From an uncultured Myxococcales bacterium (GTDB taxonomy: Bacteria > Myxococcota_A > UBA9042), in contig CAIYBN010000040.1 of NCBI GenBank assembly GCA_903924465.1, forward strand, positions 1 to 64,000: a stretch of 64,000 nucleotides of DNA, in the 5' to 3' direction. Made by a program: the position numbers and the translations under genes. The first letter of the stretch is position 1, and every line of letters begins with the position of its first letter. The notes under the pieces are model-generated. The model saw only the letters and a program-made list of their open reading frames with translations. It did no database searches and was not told where the DNA came from. Positions 1 through 9,065 of the stretch are shown in pieces.

Positions 1-88
1 CTGTCGCTCGCTGCGCTCGGGCGTCCTGCGGTAGAGTACGAAGGACTGTATAAGCATACTTGGATTCATCCGAATCCGACGCAAGGCC

Positions 89-553
89 CTATGCAGGCTG
101 GGTTTTTTCATGACGAATAGAGGCTATCCGGTAAGGCAGGAGCTTCTGCGCACGCAAGTGCAGTTCCTCGAGACGCTTGCGCTCCGTGATGTCTTCCTTG
201 ACCGCAACAAAGTGGCTGACTTCGCCGTTCTCCTCCCTGAGACCGGAAATCGCCGCATGTTCCCAGAACAACTCGCCATTTTTCTTGCGGTTGCACAGCT
301 CTCCGCGCCACTCACCGCCGTCGGCGATGGCCTTCCAGAGGTCGGCGTACGTCTGTGCGGACGTGATGCCAGACTTGAACATGCGCGGATTCTTGCCGAC
401 AACTTCATCGCTAGTATAGCCCGTTATCTCTTCAAACTTCGGATTTACATAGACAATCTTGCCAGTTCGGTCAGTGATGATGATCGACGCAGGACTCTGT
501 TCCACGGCACGGGACAGCGGGGCAAGCGTTGTGAAGTTCATCTTGTTTGACAT
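89..553 (-). CDS. Stand-alone PAS domain protein (154 aa), possibly truncated
   Basis: A single PAS/PAC module fills the protein. The N-terminal half reads EQSPASIIITDRTGKIVYVN and FEEITGYTSDEVVGKNP, and the PAC end reads VAVKEDITERKRLEE. Such domains sense redox, light or small ligands and normally feed a histidine kinase or cyclase. Here nothing follows except a short basic tail ending in KTQPA, so there is no output domain. The ATG at 553 was chosen because GGGGAGGG lies 3-10 bases before it; an ORF extends 12 codons further upstream without such a site. It may be a regulatory adaptor or the remnant of a larger sensor kinase. Confidence 0.75.
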   Translation of the reverse strand: MSNKMNFTTLAPLSRAVEQSPASIIITDRTGKIVYVNPKFEEITGYTSDEVVGKNPRMFKSGITSAQTYADLWKAIADGGEWRGELCNRKKNGELFWEHAAISGLREENGEVSHFVAVKEDITERKRLEELHLRAQKLLPYRIASIRHEKTQPA

Positions 554-919
554 AAACCCTCCCCGGTGACCCAGAGGTACACCAGCCAACGTCGGTCTGT
601 CGGTGAAGGGAGTCTCGGCGTGACCAGCTCGCGGGTCAAGAAGTTCTTCGTCAACTAGCCAGCAAGATTTAGCAACTCGCCGACAGCCCCACCGCGGAAC
701 CCTCGGGAGTCTTGATTAGCCATCGGAGAGTTGACACGGTTGCGGATGCTTCGTGTCACGTGTGAGGAATGACCCAAGAAATGGGCGCAGCCGTGGTGTC
801 AGGTTGGGAAGCGCAACCGCCACCGCCGGGTGCGACGCGAGAACCTGGCGTCGCTGCCCCGGCTTTGGGTGCGGTTCGTCAACGCGGCGCGCCGAATTCC
901 GACGCGCACGACCTGCACG
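554..919. other. 366-bp gap between PAS gene and pckG
   Basis: I see no convincing gene, RNA or repeat here. Open frames are short or are antisense extensions of pckG. A TTGACA at 731-736 on the plus strand has no matching -10 box and no downstream plus-strand gene. The promoter of the PAS gene must lie here on the minus strand, but I cannot place it. Confidence 0.4.
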
Positions 920-2719
920 CTACTTCGACAGCCGCTTTTCCAGGCCCTCAAGCTCCGTCCACAGCTCCTTCGGCATCTTCTTGCCGAACTTCGGATAGTG
1001 CTCAGCGCGAACGTCGGCGATTTCCTTGACCCAGCCCTCGTGGTCGACCTTCAGCAGCTCGGCCATGTCTTCCTTGGACACGCCGTCCGGGCGGTCAAAG
1101 CCGTCCACCGACGGCATGATGCCGATGTCGGTTTCGACGAACTTGCCGGTGCCTTCGCACTGTTCGAAGATCCACTTCAGCACGCGGCTGTTCTCGCCGT
1201 AGCCCGGCCACAGCCAGCGGCCTTCCTGGGTCTTGCGAAACCAGTTGACGAAGAAGATCTTCGGCAGCTTGGCGCCTTCCTTCTGGCCGATGTTGATCCA
1301 ATGCTGGAAGTAGTCGCCCATGTGATAGCCGCAGAACGGCAACATCGCGAAGGGGTCGCGGCGCACGGTGCCGGCCTTGAGATCCAACGCGGCGGCGGTC
1401 ACTTCCGAGCCGACGATGGAGCCGAGGAACACGCCGTGATTCCAACTGCGCGCCTGGTGGACCAACGGAATGGTGCTGGGGCGACGGCCGCCAAACAAGA
1501 TGGCGCTGATCGGCACGCCCGCGGGATCCTGCCATTCGTCGGCGATCGCCGGGCACTGACTGGCCGGCGTCGTGAAGCGGGAATTCGCGTGCGCGGCGAC
1601 TTCCTTCTTGTCCCAAATGCGGCCCTTCCAATCGATGACCTGCCCTTCCGGCGGGTCAAAGCCGATGCCTTCCCACCACACGTCGCCGTCGCTGGTCAGC
1701 GCGACATTCGTGAAGATGGTGTTGGTCTCGCAGGCCGCCATCGCATTGGGATTGCTGAGCTTCGACGTGCCCGGCGCGACGCCAAAGAAGCCGTATTCCG
1801 GATTGATCGCGTAGAGTTGGCCGTCCTTGCCGAACTTCATCCACGCGATGTCATCGCCGACTGTCTCGACCTTCCAGCCGGGAATCGTCGGCACCAACAT
1901 GGCCAGGTTCGTCTTGCCGCAAGCGCTCGGAAACGCGGCGCAGACAAATTTGACCACGCCCTTGGGGCTCGTCAGCTTCAGGATGAGCATGTGCTCGGCC
2001 AGCCAACCCTCGTCGCGCGCCTGCACGGACGCGATCCGCAGCGCGAGGCACTTTTTGCCCAGCAGCGCGTTGCCGCCGTAGCCCGAGCCGTACGACCAAA
2101 TCAGCCGCTCTTCCGGAAAGTGCGAGATGTACTTCTTGTCCAGCGGCGCGCACGGCCACACCCCGTTGTCGGCCTCGCCCGGCGCCAGCGGCTTGCCGAC
2201 CGAATGCAGGCACGGCACGAACTCACCGTGTTCGCCCAGCACTTCCAGCACGCGCGTGCCCACGCGGGTCATCAGGTGCATGTTCGCGACAACATAGGCG
2301 CTATCGGTGATTTCCACGCCGATCTTGGCGATCGGCGAACCGACCGGGCCCATCGAAAACGGGATGACGTAAAGCGTCCGGCCAGCCATGCAACTGTCGT
2401 ACAACGCACGCATTTCCAGTTTCAACGCATCCGGATCCATCCAATTGTTCGTCGGCCCGGCGTCGTCCTTGTCGACGCTGGCGATGTAGGTGCGGTTTTC
2501 CACACGCGCGACGTCCGACGGGTCGGAGCGGAACAAGTAGCTGTTCGGACGCTTCGCATGATTCAGCGGCGTTGCGAGACCCTCGGTGACCGTTTCCGCA
2601 ATCATCCTGTCATATTCGGCGCGCGAACCGTCGCACCACTCGACGTGGGCTGGCTTGACCATGCGGACGACTTCGTCGACCCAGTTGAGCAATTTTTGAT
2701 TGGAAGTTGGCGTTGTCAT
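920..2719 (-). CDS. pckG: Phosphoenolpyruvate carboxykinase (GTP)
   Basis: Interconverts oxaloacetate plus GTP and PEP plus CO2 plus GDP in the cytoplasm, the entry point to gluconeogenesis. The 599-residue length is typical of the GTP-dependent family and unlike the ATP-dependent one. The signature P-loop [12 protein letters not shown] is intact, and the conserved NWFRK segment lies in the C-terminal half. The ATG at 2719 has GAGGA just upstream. The open frame runs 95 codons further, but that stretch is arginine-rich shadow sequence. It is transcribed alone, divergently from the selenoprotein gene. The family assignment is certain; the direction of flux is not visible. Confidence 0.97.
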   Translation of the reverse strand: MTTPTSNQKLLNWVDEVVRMVKPAHVEWCDGSRAEYDRMIAETVTEGLATPLNHAKRPNSYLFRSDPSDVARVENRTYIASVDKDDAGPTNNWMDPDALKLEMRALYDSCMAGRTLYVIPFSMGPVGSPIAKIGVEITDSAYVVANMHLMTRVGTRVLEVLGEHGEFVPCLHSVGKPLAPGEADNGVWPCAPLDKKYISHFPEERLIWSYGSGYGGNALLGKKCLALRIASVQARDEGWLAEHMLILKLTSPKGVVKFVCAAFPSACGKTNLAMLVPTIPGWKVETVGDDIAWMKFGKDGQLYAINPEYGFFGVAPGTSKLSNPNAMAACETNTIFTNVALTSDGDVWWEGIGFDPPEGQVIDWKGRIWDKKEVAAHANSRFTTPASQCPAIADEWQDPAGVPISAILFGGRRPSTIPLVHQARSWNHGVFLGSIVGSEVTAAALDLKAGTVRRDPFAMLPFCGYHMGDYFQHWINIGQKEGAKLPKIFFVNWFRKTQEGRWLWPGYGENSRVLKWIFEQCEGTGKFVETDIGIMPSVDGFDRPDGVSKEDMAELLKVDHEGWVKEIADVRAEHYPKFGKKMPKELWTELEGLEKRLSK

Positions 2720-2929
2720 GTGTCCTCGTGAGAGTGGATAGCGGCGTCCGTCTGGCAGGCGCAACCTAGGTTGGCGTACAAGTCGGGCTAGAACTACGTC
2801 CCGCGGGTGTGCCCGACGCCGCCTGCGAGGGGCCGCGAGCTTACGGCACCCGTGCCCCGAATTCAAGATACGCAAAGGCTGCTGCTGCACGCCCGTGTGA
2901 CTTCCATATGACAATTGGCGGCGGTCCGA

Positions 2930-2959
2930 TTGTGTACCCCGGGCAATTCCGGGTAGAAT
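2930..2959 (+). promoter_or_regulatory. Candidate sigma70-type promoter for the selenoprotein operon
   Basis: TAGAAT at 2954-2959 matches the -10 box at five of six positions. TTGTGT at 2930-2935, 18 bases upstream, is a weak -35. Transcription would start near 2966, leaving a short leader before the AGGAGG at 2973-2978. This is a pattern match only. Confidence 0.35.
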
Positions 2960-2983
2960 GGGCCGCCTGAGCAGGAGGTGCAG

Positions 2984-3688
2984 ATGCACAGAAATTGGAG
3001 CCAAAACGCCACCGGGATGCCACTCGTCGCGCTGATGGTCGCTGCGGCAGTGGCTTGCGTCCCCGATGCCGCTGCACCGTCGGGTGCCGGAGCGCTCGCC
3101 AGCGCGGACACGTCGGGCGATGGCAGCGTGAACCAGTGTCTCGGCGTGACGCCGCCCTCCTCAGCATGGCAGGCGAAGGCCGGCCCGGAAGGCGTCGCCG
3201 GCCTGACGGCGCCCGTGCTCGGCGCCCAGGAACCAACGTTTGCGTTGACCGATTTTCAGCCGCAAAGCTGCGGGTTCGGCGCGACGTACGGCCTGCCGAC
3301 ATTTGCCGGCAAGGTGACCGTCGTCGCAATTCTGGCCGGGTGGTGAAGCTACTGCACATCCCAGGCTGGGATGCTCGAACAAATGCGACTGGAACTGCAA
3401 AAAGCCGGCTATGACGTGAACTTCCTGTCGGTGAACAAGGCCGACGCGGCGGCAAATCAGCAGGCGCTCATCGATCGCTGCGCGTTTCCGCTGTTTCAGG
3501 ACACGACGGAAGTGAACGCATGGGCGCTGATCGGCGCCAAGAAGGACGACATGCTCATCTACGGCGCGGACGGCAAATTGCTGGACTACCTGCCCAACGG
3601 CGGCGACCGCATCACCAACTTGTCCATGCATGAAGGCTACGACACCGTCAAAGCGGCCATCCTCGCCGTCGCCGCCAAGAAGCCGTGA
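2984..3688 (+). CDS. SelP N-terminal-like redoxin selenoprotein, UGA (3344-3346) read as Sec
   Basis: Read through an in-frame TGA at 3344-3346, this is a 234-residue exported protein. AGGAGG precedes the ATG, and a lipoprotein-type signal ends at Cys25. A thioredoxin-fold domain follows, with [12 protein letters not shown] before residue 121 and USYC as a UxxC motif (U121, C124). Downstream, [19 protein letters not shown] and [13 protein letters not shown] follow the order and spacing I recall for the N-terminal domain of animal selenoprotein P, where Sec sits at the same place (from memory, not aligned). A hairpin fitting the bacterial SECIS rules follows the UGA. The downstream half has no ribosome-binding site of its own, which argues against two genes. 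It overlaps the next gene. Likely an extracytoplasmic thiol/selenol oxidoreductase with unknown substrate. Confidence 0.85.
3357..3373 (+). promoter_or_regulatory. Candidate bacterial SECIS hairpin
   Basis: CATCCCA at 3357-3363 pairs perfectly with TGGGATG at 3367-3373 around a GGC loop. The loop begins 17 nucleotides after the UGA. Bacterial SECIS elements need a small apical loop with G among its first two bases, about 16-37 nucleotides after the UGA, and this one meets both rules. It would bind SelB to direct Sec-tRNA to codon 121. The hairpin is itself coding. Confidence 0.75.
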
Positions 3689-4713
3689 AGGGACTGGCTA
3701 TCGCGGTGCTGCTGGCGGCGTGTGGCAGCGCTTCACCCGAGGATCCGCAGATCGTCGCTGGGCGTGACGCTTATCTGCGTTACTGCGCGCTGTGTCACGG
3801 TGACGTCGGCCAAGGATACGTCGCAGATGCGGCGAATGCGCTGAGCAACTCGTATTTCCAAGCTGCAGCGAGCGACGATTTCTTGCGGGCGAGCATCATC
3901 CGCGGCCGTCCGGGCACGCCAATGTCACCGTGGGGCATGGCGCTGGGCGGGCCTCTGGGCGATGCGCAGGTCGAGCAAATCCTCGCATTCCTGCGCTCCT
4001 TTCAGACCAATCCGCCCTTCGCACTGGCGGACGTGCATCCCGGGACCGGCAAGGCGACGCGCGGGCAACCGGTGTACAACGTGGAATGCCTGAACTGTCA
4101 CGGTCAGGACGGCGGCGGCAAGCCGTTCATGGGCATCGCCAATCCGGAATTCCTGGCCGGTGCGAGCGACGCCTACCTGCGTGCGGCGATTCTTTTTGGC
4201 CGGCCCGGGACGCCGATGCCAGCTTATGCGAACACGCTGACGAACCAGGCAGTCGACGATTTGGTGGCGCTGATCCGCAGTTGGCAAAAGTCGACGGTGG
4301 AAGGGCCGAGCCAGCTGCCAGGGCAGGATTTGGGTCAGATTGTCCAGCATTTGGATGGACCAGCGCCAGCGTTCGCGACCCAAGCCGGCCGCTATGTGGC
4401 TGCCGCGGACCTCAAGGCAGCGCTGGACGCCGGCGCGAGGCTGGCGATCCTGGATGCGCGACCGCCTGCCGACTATCCCGGTTTTCACCTGCCCGGCGCT
4501 GTATCGACACCTTTTTATGGCGTGGAGAACTACCTGACCCAAATTCCCAAGGATGCGTGGATCGTCACGTACTGCGCCTGTCCTCACGCCGAGTCAGGGC
4601 AAGCCGCCGACGCCCTGCTGGCGCATGGCTACACGACGGTCAAAGTACTGGATGAAGGGATTCTGTTCTGGAAAGCCCAAGGCTATCCGGTGCACACGGG
4701 CGTGACGCCGTAG
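3685..4713 (+). CDS. Lipoprotein with two cytochrome c domains and a C-terminal rhodanese domain
   Basis: 342 residues. The lipobox LLAAC places Cys13 at the lipidated N-terminus. Two class I cytochrome c units follow, with haem motifs CALCH (34-38) and CLNCH (135-139) and Met-containing GTPM segments as possible axial ligands. The last hundred residues are rhodanese-like, with the DARPPADYPGFHLPGA segment and an active-site loop YCACPHAESG. The GTG start overlaps the stop of the selenoprotein gene (GTGA), so the two are translationally coupled. An envelope-anchored dihaem protein with a sulfur-transfer domain next to a selenol redoxin suggests electron exchange between thiol/sulfur chemistry and a respiratory chain. 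That role is inferred. Confidence 0.88.
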   Translation: MKGLAIAVLLAACGSASPEDPQIVAGRDAYLRYCALCHGDVGQGYVADAANALSNSYFQAAASDDFLRASIIRGRPGTPMSPWGMALGGPLGDAQVEQILAFLRSFQTNPPFALADVHPGTGKATRGQPVYNVECLNCHGQDGGGKPFMGIANPEFLAGASDAYLRAAILFGRPGTPMPAYANTLTNQAVDDLVALIRSWQKSTVEGPSQLPGQDLGQIVQHLDGPAPAFATQAGRYVAAADLKAALDAGARLAILDARPPADYPGFHLPGAVSTPFYGVENYLTQIPKDAWIVTYCACPHAESGQAADALLAHGYTTVKVLDEGILFWKAQGYPVHTGVTP

Positions 4714-4722
4714 CAGTGGACG

Positions 4723-6389
4723 CTATTTGCCGACGCGCGCGCAGCCCAGCATGATGTCGACTTGCGCCGCCGTGTCCGCCGTGACGGTCTTGCAGGTTTG
4801 CGCGCACAGCAGGATCTTGGTCGGCGCGACCGGATCGTCGTAGTGCCAGCCGCCCGTCGCCGGATCGCACTTCGCTTCGTCAGCCACGTAGGGAAGTGTC
4901 TGCGGCGCACCACCGCCAACCGCGGTTTGGACGTTGACCTTGGAAAAATCCACCGGCTGGCCATTGGTCGGCACCGGAATCGCATACTGACAGCCCAGCG
5001 CTTTGCCCTGAATCGCCTTGAGCGCCGCGCCAAATTGCGTCACGACATTGCCGTTGGTGTCGACCACGAAGGCCTGACCCGTGCCGCCGCCCGCGGCAAT
5101 CGCGTTGAGCGATCCCAGCGAACTGCCCACGCCGATGACAAATGTCAGCACCTTCGGCGAGCCGTTCGCGCCATTCTTGGCGATGTTGGCGATCGACGGA
5201 ATGTCCTGCGGATCGCACAAGGTCGGCTCGCCATCGGTGGCAAACGCGACGACAACCGTGTGCGTCGGGTTCTGCTTGGCCCAGTTTTGCGCATAGATGA
5301 TCGCGCCGCTGAGCGCAGCCGCCGTGGGCGTGTTGCCGTCCGGGCCATGGTTGGCGATCGACTGCGCGATGGCTGGCCCCACGCCCGGCAGTGCGGCGAT
5401 ACCCACTTCCGCCTTGGAATAGTCTGAAATCGTGCAGGAATACGAGTCGCCGGTGAAGAAATTGCCCTTGATGACCTTGGGAAAATATTGGATGCCCACG
5501 CCGATGCCCGCCGATGCCGGATCGCCGACGAAGGTGCTCAACGCCTGCTTGATCGATTCCCACTTGCTGATGCCCGTACCGCTTGCGCCGGTCGGATCGC
5601 CCATCGAGCCGGACTGATCCATCATGATGAAATGTCCAATGGAATCAGCGTCGCGGTCTGCGTGCTCGACGCGCACTCGCACGCGTTGTTCACGCACTTC
5701 GCGCCGTCGCAGCTCAGGCCGCAGCTGCCACAGTGCAACGGGTCGTTGCTGATGTTGATTTCGCAGCCGTCGTCGGGGGATTGGTTGCAGTCCGCGAAGC
5801 CCGGTGTGCACTTGAGCGTGCAGGCCGCGTTGATGCACCGCGGCGCAGCGTTCGGACCGCCGGGGCATTCCTTATTGCAATCGCCGCAATGCGTCTCGTC
5901 GCCGTCGGTGTTGGTGTCACAGTTGAGCGGGTCGCTCTTGCAGACCTGCCAGCCCGGATCGCACGACGCGCCGCAGACGGAATTCACGCACGTCGGCGTG
6001 CCATTGGCCACGGCGCCGCACACTTTGTCGCAGCTACCGCAGTGCGACGGATGCTCTGTGCTATTGATTTCGCAACCATTTTTGAGGTTGCCGTCGCAGT
6101 CCAGAAAGCCGGTATGACACGCGATGCCGCACTGCCCCGCATTGCACGTTGCATCCGCGTTGGCCGCCGCGACGCAGGTGCCGCCGCAGGTCTTGTCGTC
6201 GCCGCTGCCCGTGCCGGTGCTGGTCCCGTCCAGGTAGCTCTTGCCCCCGTCCGGCAATTTGTACGCGCTGCCACCGCCGCCCGCACCGCTCGTGTTGCTG
6301 CACCCGACGGCCATCGCCAAAACGGCTGCGAGGACAACTGCTGGAATCCAACGCGTCATGCCGGTATTTTCAGTCACGGGTGCACTCAT
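4723..6389 (-). pseudogene. Cys-rich lipoprotein with C-terminal VWA domain, split by a frameshift near 5630
   Basis: Two overlapping frames make one protein. The 5-prime frame (5622-6389) carries a lipoprotein signal (LAMAVGC) and about four Cys-rich repeats of the type CEINISNDPLHCGSCGLSC. It then reads TQTATLIPLDI and stops. The 3-prime frame (4723 to about 5640) continues as FIMMDQSGSMGDP, a von Willebrand A domain with the MIDAS motif DQSGS and ATDGEPT. Homologous architectures read straight from PLDI into FIMMDQSGSM, which needs one more A in the AAA run at 5630-5632 (plus strand). Either a sequencing deletion or a real frameshift explains this. Start may be ATG 6389 or 6359; the latter gives a 20-residue signal. 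Likely a surface adhesion or binding protein. Confidence 0.8.
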
Positions 6390-6469
6390 GGGTTCGAGGT
6401 CGGCTGGGCAAAATGCCTCATCGCTATCCTACGCATCCATGGCTAACCCGGCAAGCGTTGTGTGAGATC

Positions 6470-6488
6470 AGGCTGTTGGGGGCAGCCT
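6470..6488. terminator. Hairpin between the PBP and VWA genes
   Basis: AGGCTG and CAGCCT form a six-pair stem around a G-rich seven-base loop. On the plus strand it is followed by TTTTCC, but no plus-strand gene ends here. It lies 30-48 bases after the stop of the minus-strand PBP gene, without a U-tract in that direction. A weak terminator call. Confidence 0.25.
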
Positions 6489-6517
6489 TTTCCTTCATAC
6501 ATCTTCACAAATAAGCA

Positions 6518-8932
6518 TCACGGCTCAACGCGATGCTCCAGCTTGGGCAGCTCTGGCGGCGGCGGCGGATGCGGATCCTCCAGGGCGTCATCGGTCGGCG
6601 CGTTGTTGGGTTCTGGATCCGCGGCCGGCAAGGAGGGGACCGTCGGCAGCGCGGCGTCGAACAGATGCGGCAGGCGCGGCAACGGTCGCACCGGCACGCG
6701 TTCCAGGGCAATCCGCATGAATTCCGTCCACATCGGCACCGCGAGCGTACCACCTGTGGCCTTGGGCATCGGCTTGCGATCGTCGTACCCGATCCACACG
6801 ACCGCGCACAGATCCGCCGAGAAGCCGGCAAACCACACGTCGCGCCCGCCGTTGGAGGTCCCGGTCTTGCCGACCACCGGTCGTCCGGCCTTCTGCGCTT
6901 CTTTGCCTGACCCGCGGCGCACGACGTCGCCCAACATATCGGTCAGTTGCCGCGTCGTCTCCTCACGAAGCAGCTGTTGGCCGGGCTCGCGACGGGCCAA
7001 GTAGAGGTCCTTGCCCGTGCGATCTGCGATGCGCGTTACCAGAATCGGCTCGGCCACTTTGCCGCCATTGGCGATCGTCGCATAGGCATTCACCAGCTCC
7101 AGCGGCGCCACGGATGACGCGCCGAGGGCCAGCGGCAGCCGCGCGTCGAGATCGCTCTGAATGCCGGCGCGGTGGGCAAAATCCGCGACACGCTCCGGCC
7201 CGACCTTGTCCGCCACCGCCACAGCAATCGAGTTGATCGACTGCGCCAGCGCGTCCCGCATGGCGTGGGTCTGGCCATCGTAGCGACCGCTGAAATTGCG
7301 CGGCGTCCACGTCTTGCGCCCGGCTGGAAAGCTGTGCGCCTCGTCCACCATCTCGGTTTCCGGTGTGATCAGGCCGGCTTCCAGCGCTGCGCCGTAGACA
7401 AACGTCTTGAATGTAGAGCCGGGCTGCCGCCGCGCCTGAGTGGCACGATCAAACGGGTGCAAACCGAAATCGTCGCCGCCGACGATCGCCCGCACCAGCC
7501 GCGTCTCCTGCTCGATCGCGACGAGCGCCGCTTGCGGACCCATTTCCGGCGACAGCACGATCTGCTGCTCCGTCTTTTCCAGCACCGACACCCGCAGGAG
7601 ATCACCGCGTTCGAACAGCTTGCCCAGCGTCTCCATCGCCACCGGCGCCACGCCCGGCCGGTCGGCATCCTGCGTCCGGCCATAGCGGGTGAGTGCTGCC
7701 CAAGGCAGCATGCCCTCCCGCGTGCCCAGCGCCAGCGTGTACGTCTTGCTTTGCGCGTCACTCGCCAGCACCACACCCAGCAACGTGCGACCGGGGACCA
7801 CCGCCTTGTCCTGCAGCGCCGCGAGTTTCTTGCGGCCCTCGTCGAGCGCGGCATCGTCGTCGTAATGCTTGGTCGGCTGCAGCGATTTGTAGCCGCGGTC
7901 GATCTTGCTCAAGCCGTTGCGCACCGCCAGTTCGGCCGCCCGCTGCGTGGCCACGTCCATCGCGACTTCGATGCGCAGCCCGGCCGACGCCAGCGCCGCA
8001 CGGTCGACTTTTTGCAAGACAAACCGACGCACCGCTTCGGCGTACCACGGCCCGACGTCGAGCGGACTATCCTGACCCATCTGCGGCATCGGCGCGGCGT
8101 TGGCGCGATCAAACGCGGGCTGATCGATGTAACCGTGCTTGAGCATTTGCCCGAGCACATACGCCCGGCGTTCCTTGGCCGCCTCGGGATGCTTCAACGG
8201 CGAGAACCGTGCCGGGCTGTTCACCACACCGGCCAGCAGCGCCGCCTCCGCCACGCCAACTTGGCTCACGGACTTGCCGAAATAGAAGCGCGCCGCCTCT
8301 TCCGCGCCGTAGCGGCCGTGACCAAAATAGACCTCGTTCAAGTAGAGCGACAGGATCTCGTCCTTGCCCAGCTTTTGCTCCAGCTTGCGCGCCAACACGA
8401 GTTCCTTGAGCTTGCGTGTCACGGTCTTGGTCCGGTCCAGAAACCGCGTTTTCGCCAGCTGTTGCGTGATCGTCGACGCGCCTTGGGCATACCGTCCGCG
8501 CACCAGATCGGTCCAAATCGCCCGCGCCACGCCGACCAGATCGAGGCCTGGATGCGAATAGAAAGCCGCGTCCTCGGCGCACACCATGGCGCTCCGCATG
8601 ACCGGCGGAATGCGCTCGGGCGGCACAACCGTGCGAATTTCGTCGCCAAAGACCGCGACGACTTCACCGCTGGCGGCGACGACGCGCGAAGACTCCTTGG
8701 CGATCTGCCGGTAAGCATCAAACGTGAACACGTCCGGCAACGTGGCGTCGAGCCAATACCAAGTGACGGTCCCGGCGCCGGCGACGAGCAGACCGCCGAC
8801 CAGCAGCAGCGCCAGCATGCGCGCAAGGCAACCGCGTTTGCCGGGCTGCGCAGGCGTACCCACGCGGCTGTTGCGCGGCGGCGCGGACTTGGCTGGAACG
8901 GGTTTGGTCTTGGGTTCGGGACGCTGCGCCAT
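6518..8932 (-). CDS. Class A penicillin-binding protein (PBP1A family)
   Basis: Bifunctional peptidoglycan polymerase and transpeptidase of the inner membrane, 804 residues. After a basic Pro-rich cytoplasmic tail and one membrane anchor (LALLLVGGLLVAGAGTVTWY), a GT51 glycosyltransferase domain shows EDAAFYSHPG, GASTITQQLAKTRFL and LNEVYFGHG. The transpeptidase domain follows with SxxK as GSTFK, SxN as SIN and KTGTSNGG. ATG 8932 begins MAQRPEPKTKP. The frame stays open 45 codons upstream, but that part overlaps the divergent FHA gene region. All catalytic motifs are present, so it should be active. Confidence 0.95.
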   Translation of the reverse strand: MAQRPEPKTKPVPAKSAPPRNSRVGTPAQPGKRGCLARMLALLLVGGLLVAGAGTVTWYWLDATLPDVFTFDAYRQIAKESSRVVAASGEVVAVFGDEIRTVVPPERIPPVMRSAMVCAEDAAFYSHPGLDLVGVARAIWTDLVRGRYAQGASTITQQLAKTRFLDRTKTVTRKLKELVLARKLEQKLGKDEILSLYLNEVYFGHGRYGAEEAARFYFGKSVSQVGVAEAALLAGVVNSPARFSPLKHPEAAKERRAYVLGQMLKHGYIDQPAFDRANAAPMPQMGQDSPLDVGPWYAEAVRRFVLQKVDRAALASAGLRIEVAMDVATQRAAELAVRNGLSKIDRGYKSLQPTKHYDDDAALDEGRKKLAALQDKAVVPGRTLLGVVLASDAQSKTYTLALGTREGMLPWAALTRYGRTQDADRPGVAPVAMETLGKLFERGDLLRVSVLEKTEQQIVLSPEMGPQAALVAIEQETRLVRAIVGGDDFGLHPFDRATQARRQPGSTFKTFVYGAALEAGLITPETEMVDEAHSFPAGRKTWTPRNFSGRYDGQTHAMRDALAQSINSIAVAVADKVGPERVADFAHRAGIQSDLDARLPLALGASSVAPLELVNAYATIANGGKVAEPILVTRIADRTGKDLYLARREPGQQLLREETTRQLTDMLGDVVRRGSGKEAQKAGRPVVGKTGTSNGGRDVWFAGFSADLCAVVWIGYDDRKPMPKATGGTLAVPMWTEFMRIALERVPVRPLPRLPHLFDAALPTVPSLPAADPEPNNAPTDDALEDPHPPPPPELPKLEHRVEP

Positions 8933-9065
8933 GACCGGCGAGTGTAGCCGTTTGGCAGCAGCGCGCGAGAAAGTACGCTCCGGCGCGGGAACAGTTGCGC
9001 GACGCGCCCCATTCTGGAATCCTGCGCACGGCGGCAATGCACGCCAGCAACGCGAGTTGAGTTTC

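Noticed and set aside
1-88. Possible terminator or repeat at the left edge (CGCTCGCTGCGCTCG)
   Set aside because: The palindromic-looking GC-rich stretch is too short and is cut by the window edge; the T-run at 101-106 lies inside the PAS gene.
830-2731. Long plus-strand open frame of 633 codons opposite pckG
   Set aside because: It is the antisense shadow of pckG: rich in Arg, His and Ala, with no recognisable domain and no ribosome site. High GC keeps such frames open.
3371-3688. Independent gene starting at ATG 3371 after the UGA
   Set aside because: No ribosome site precedes it. It would begin in the middle of a thioredoxin fold, and the SECIS-like stem ends exactly at this ATG. Sec readthrough explains the arrangement better.
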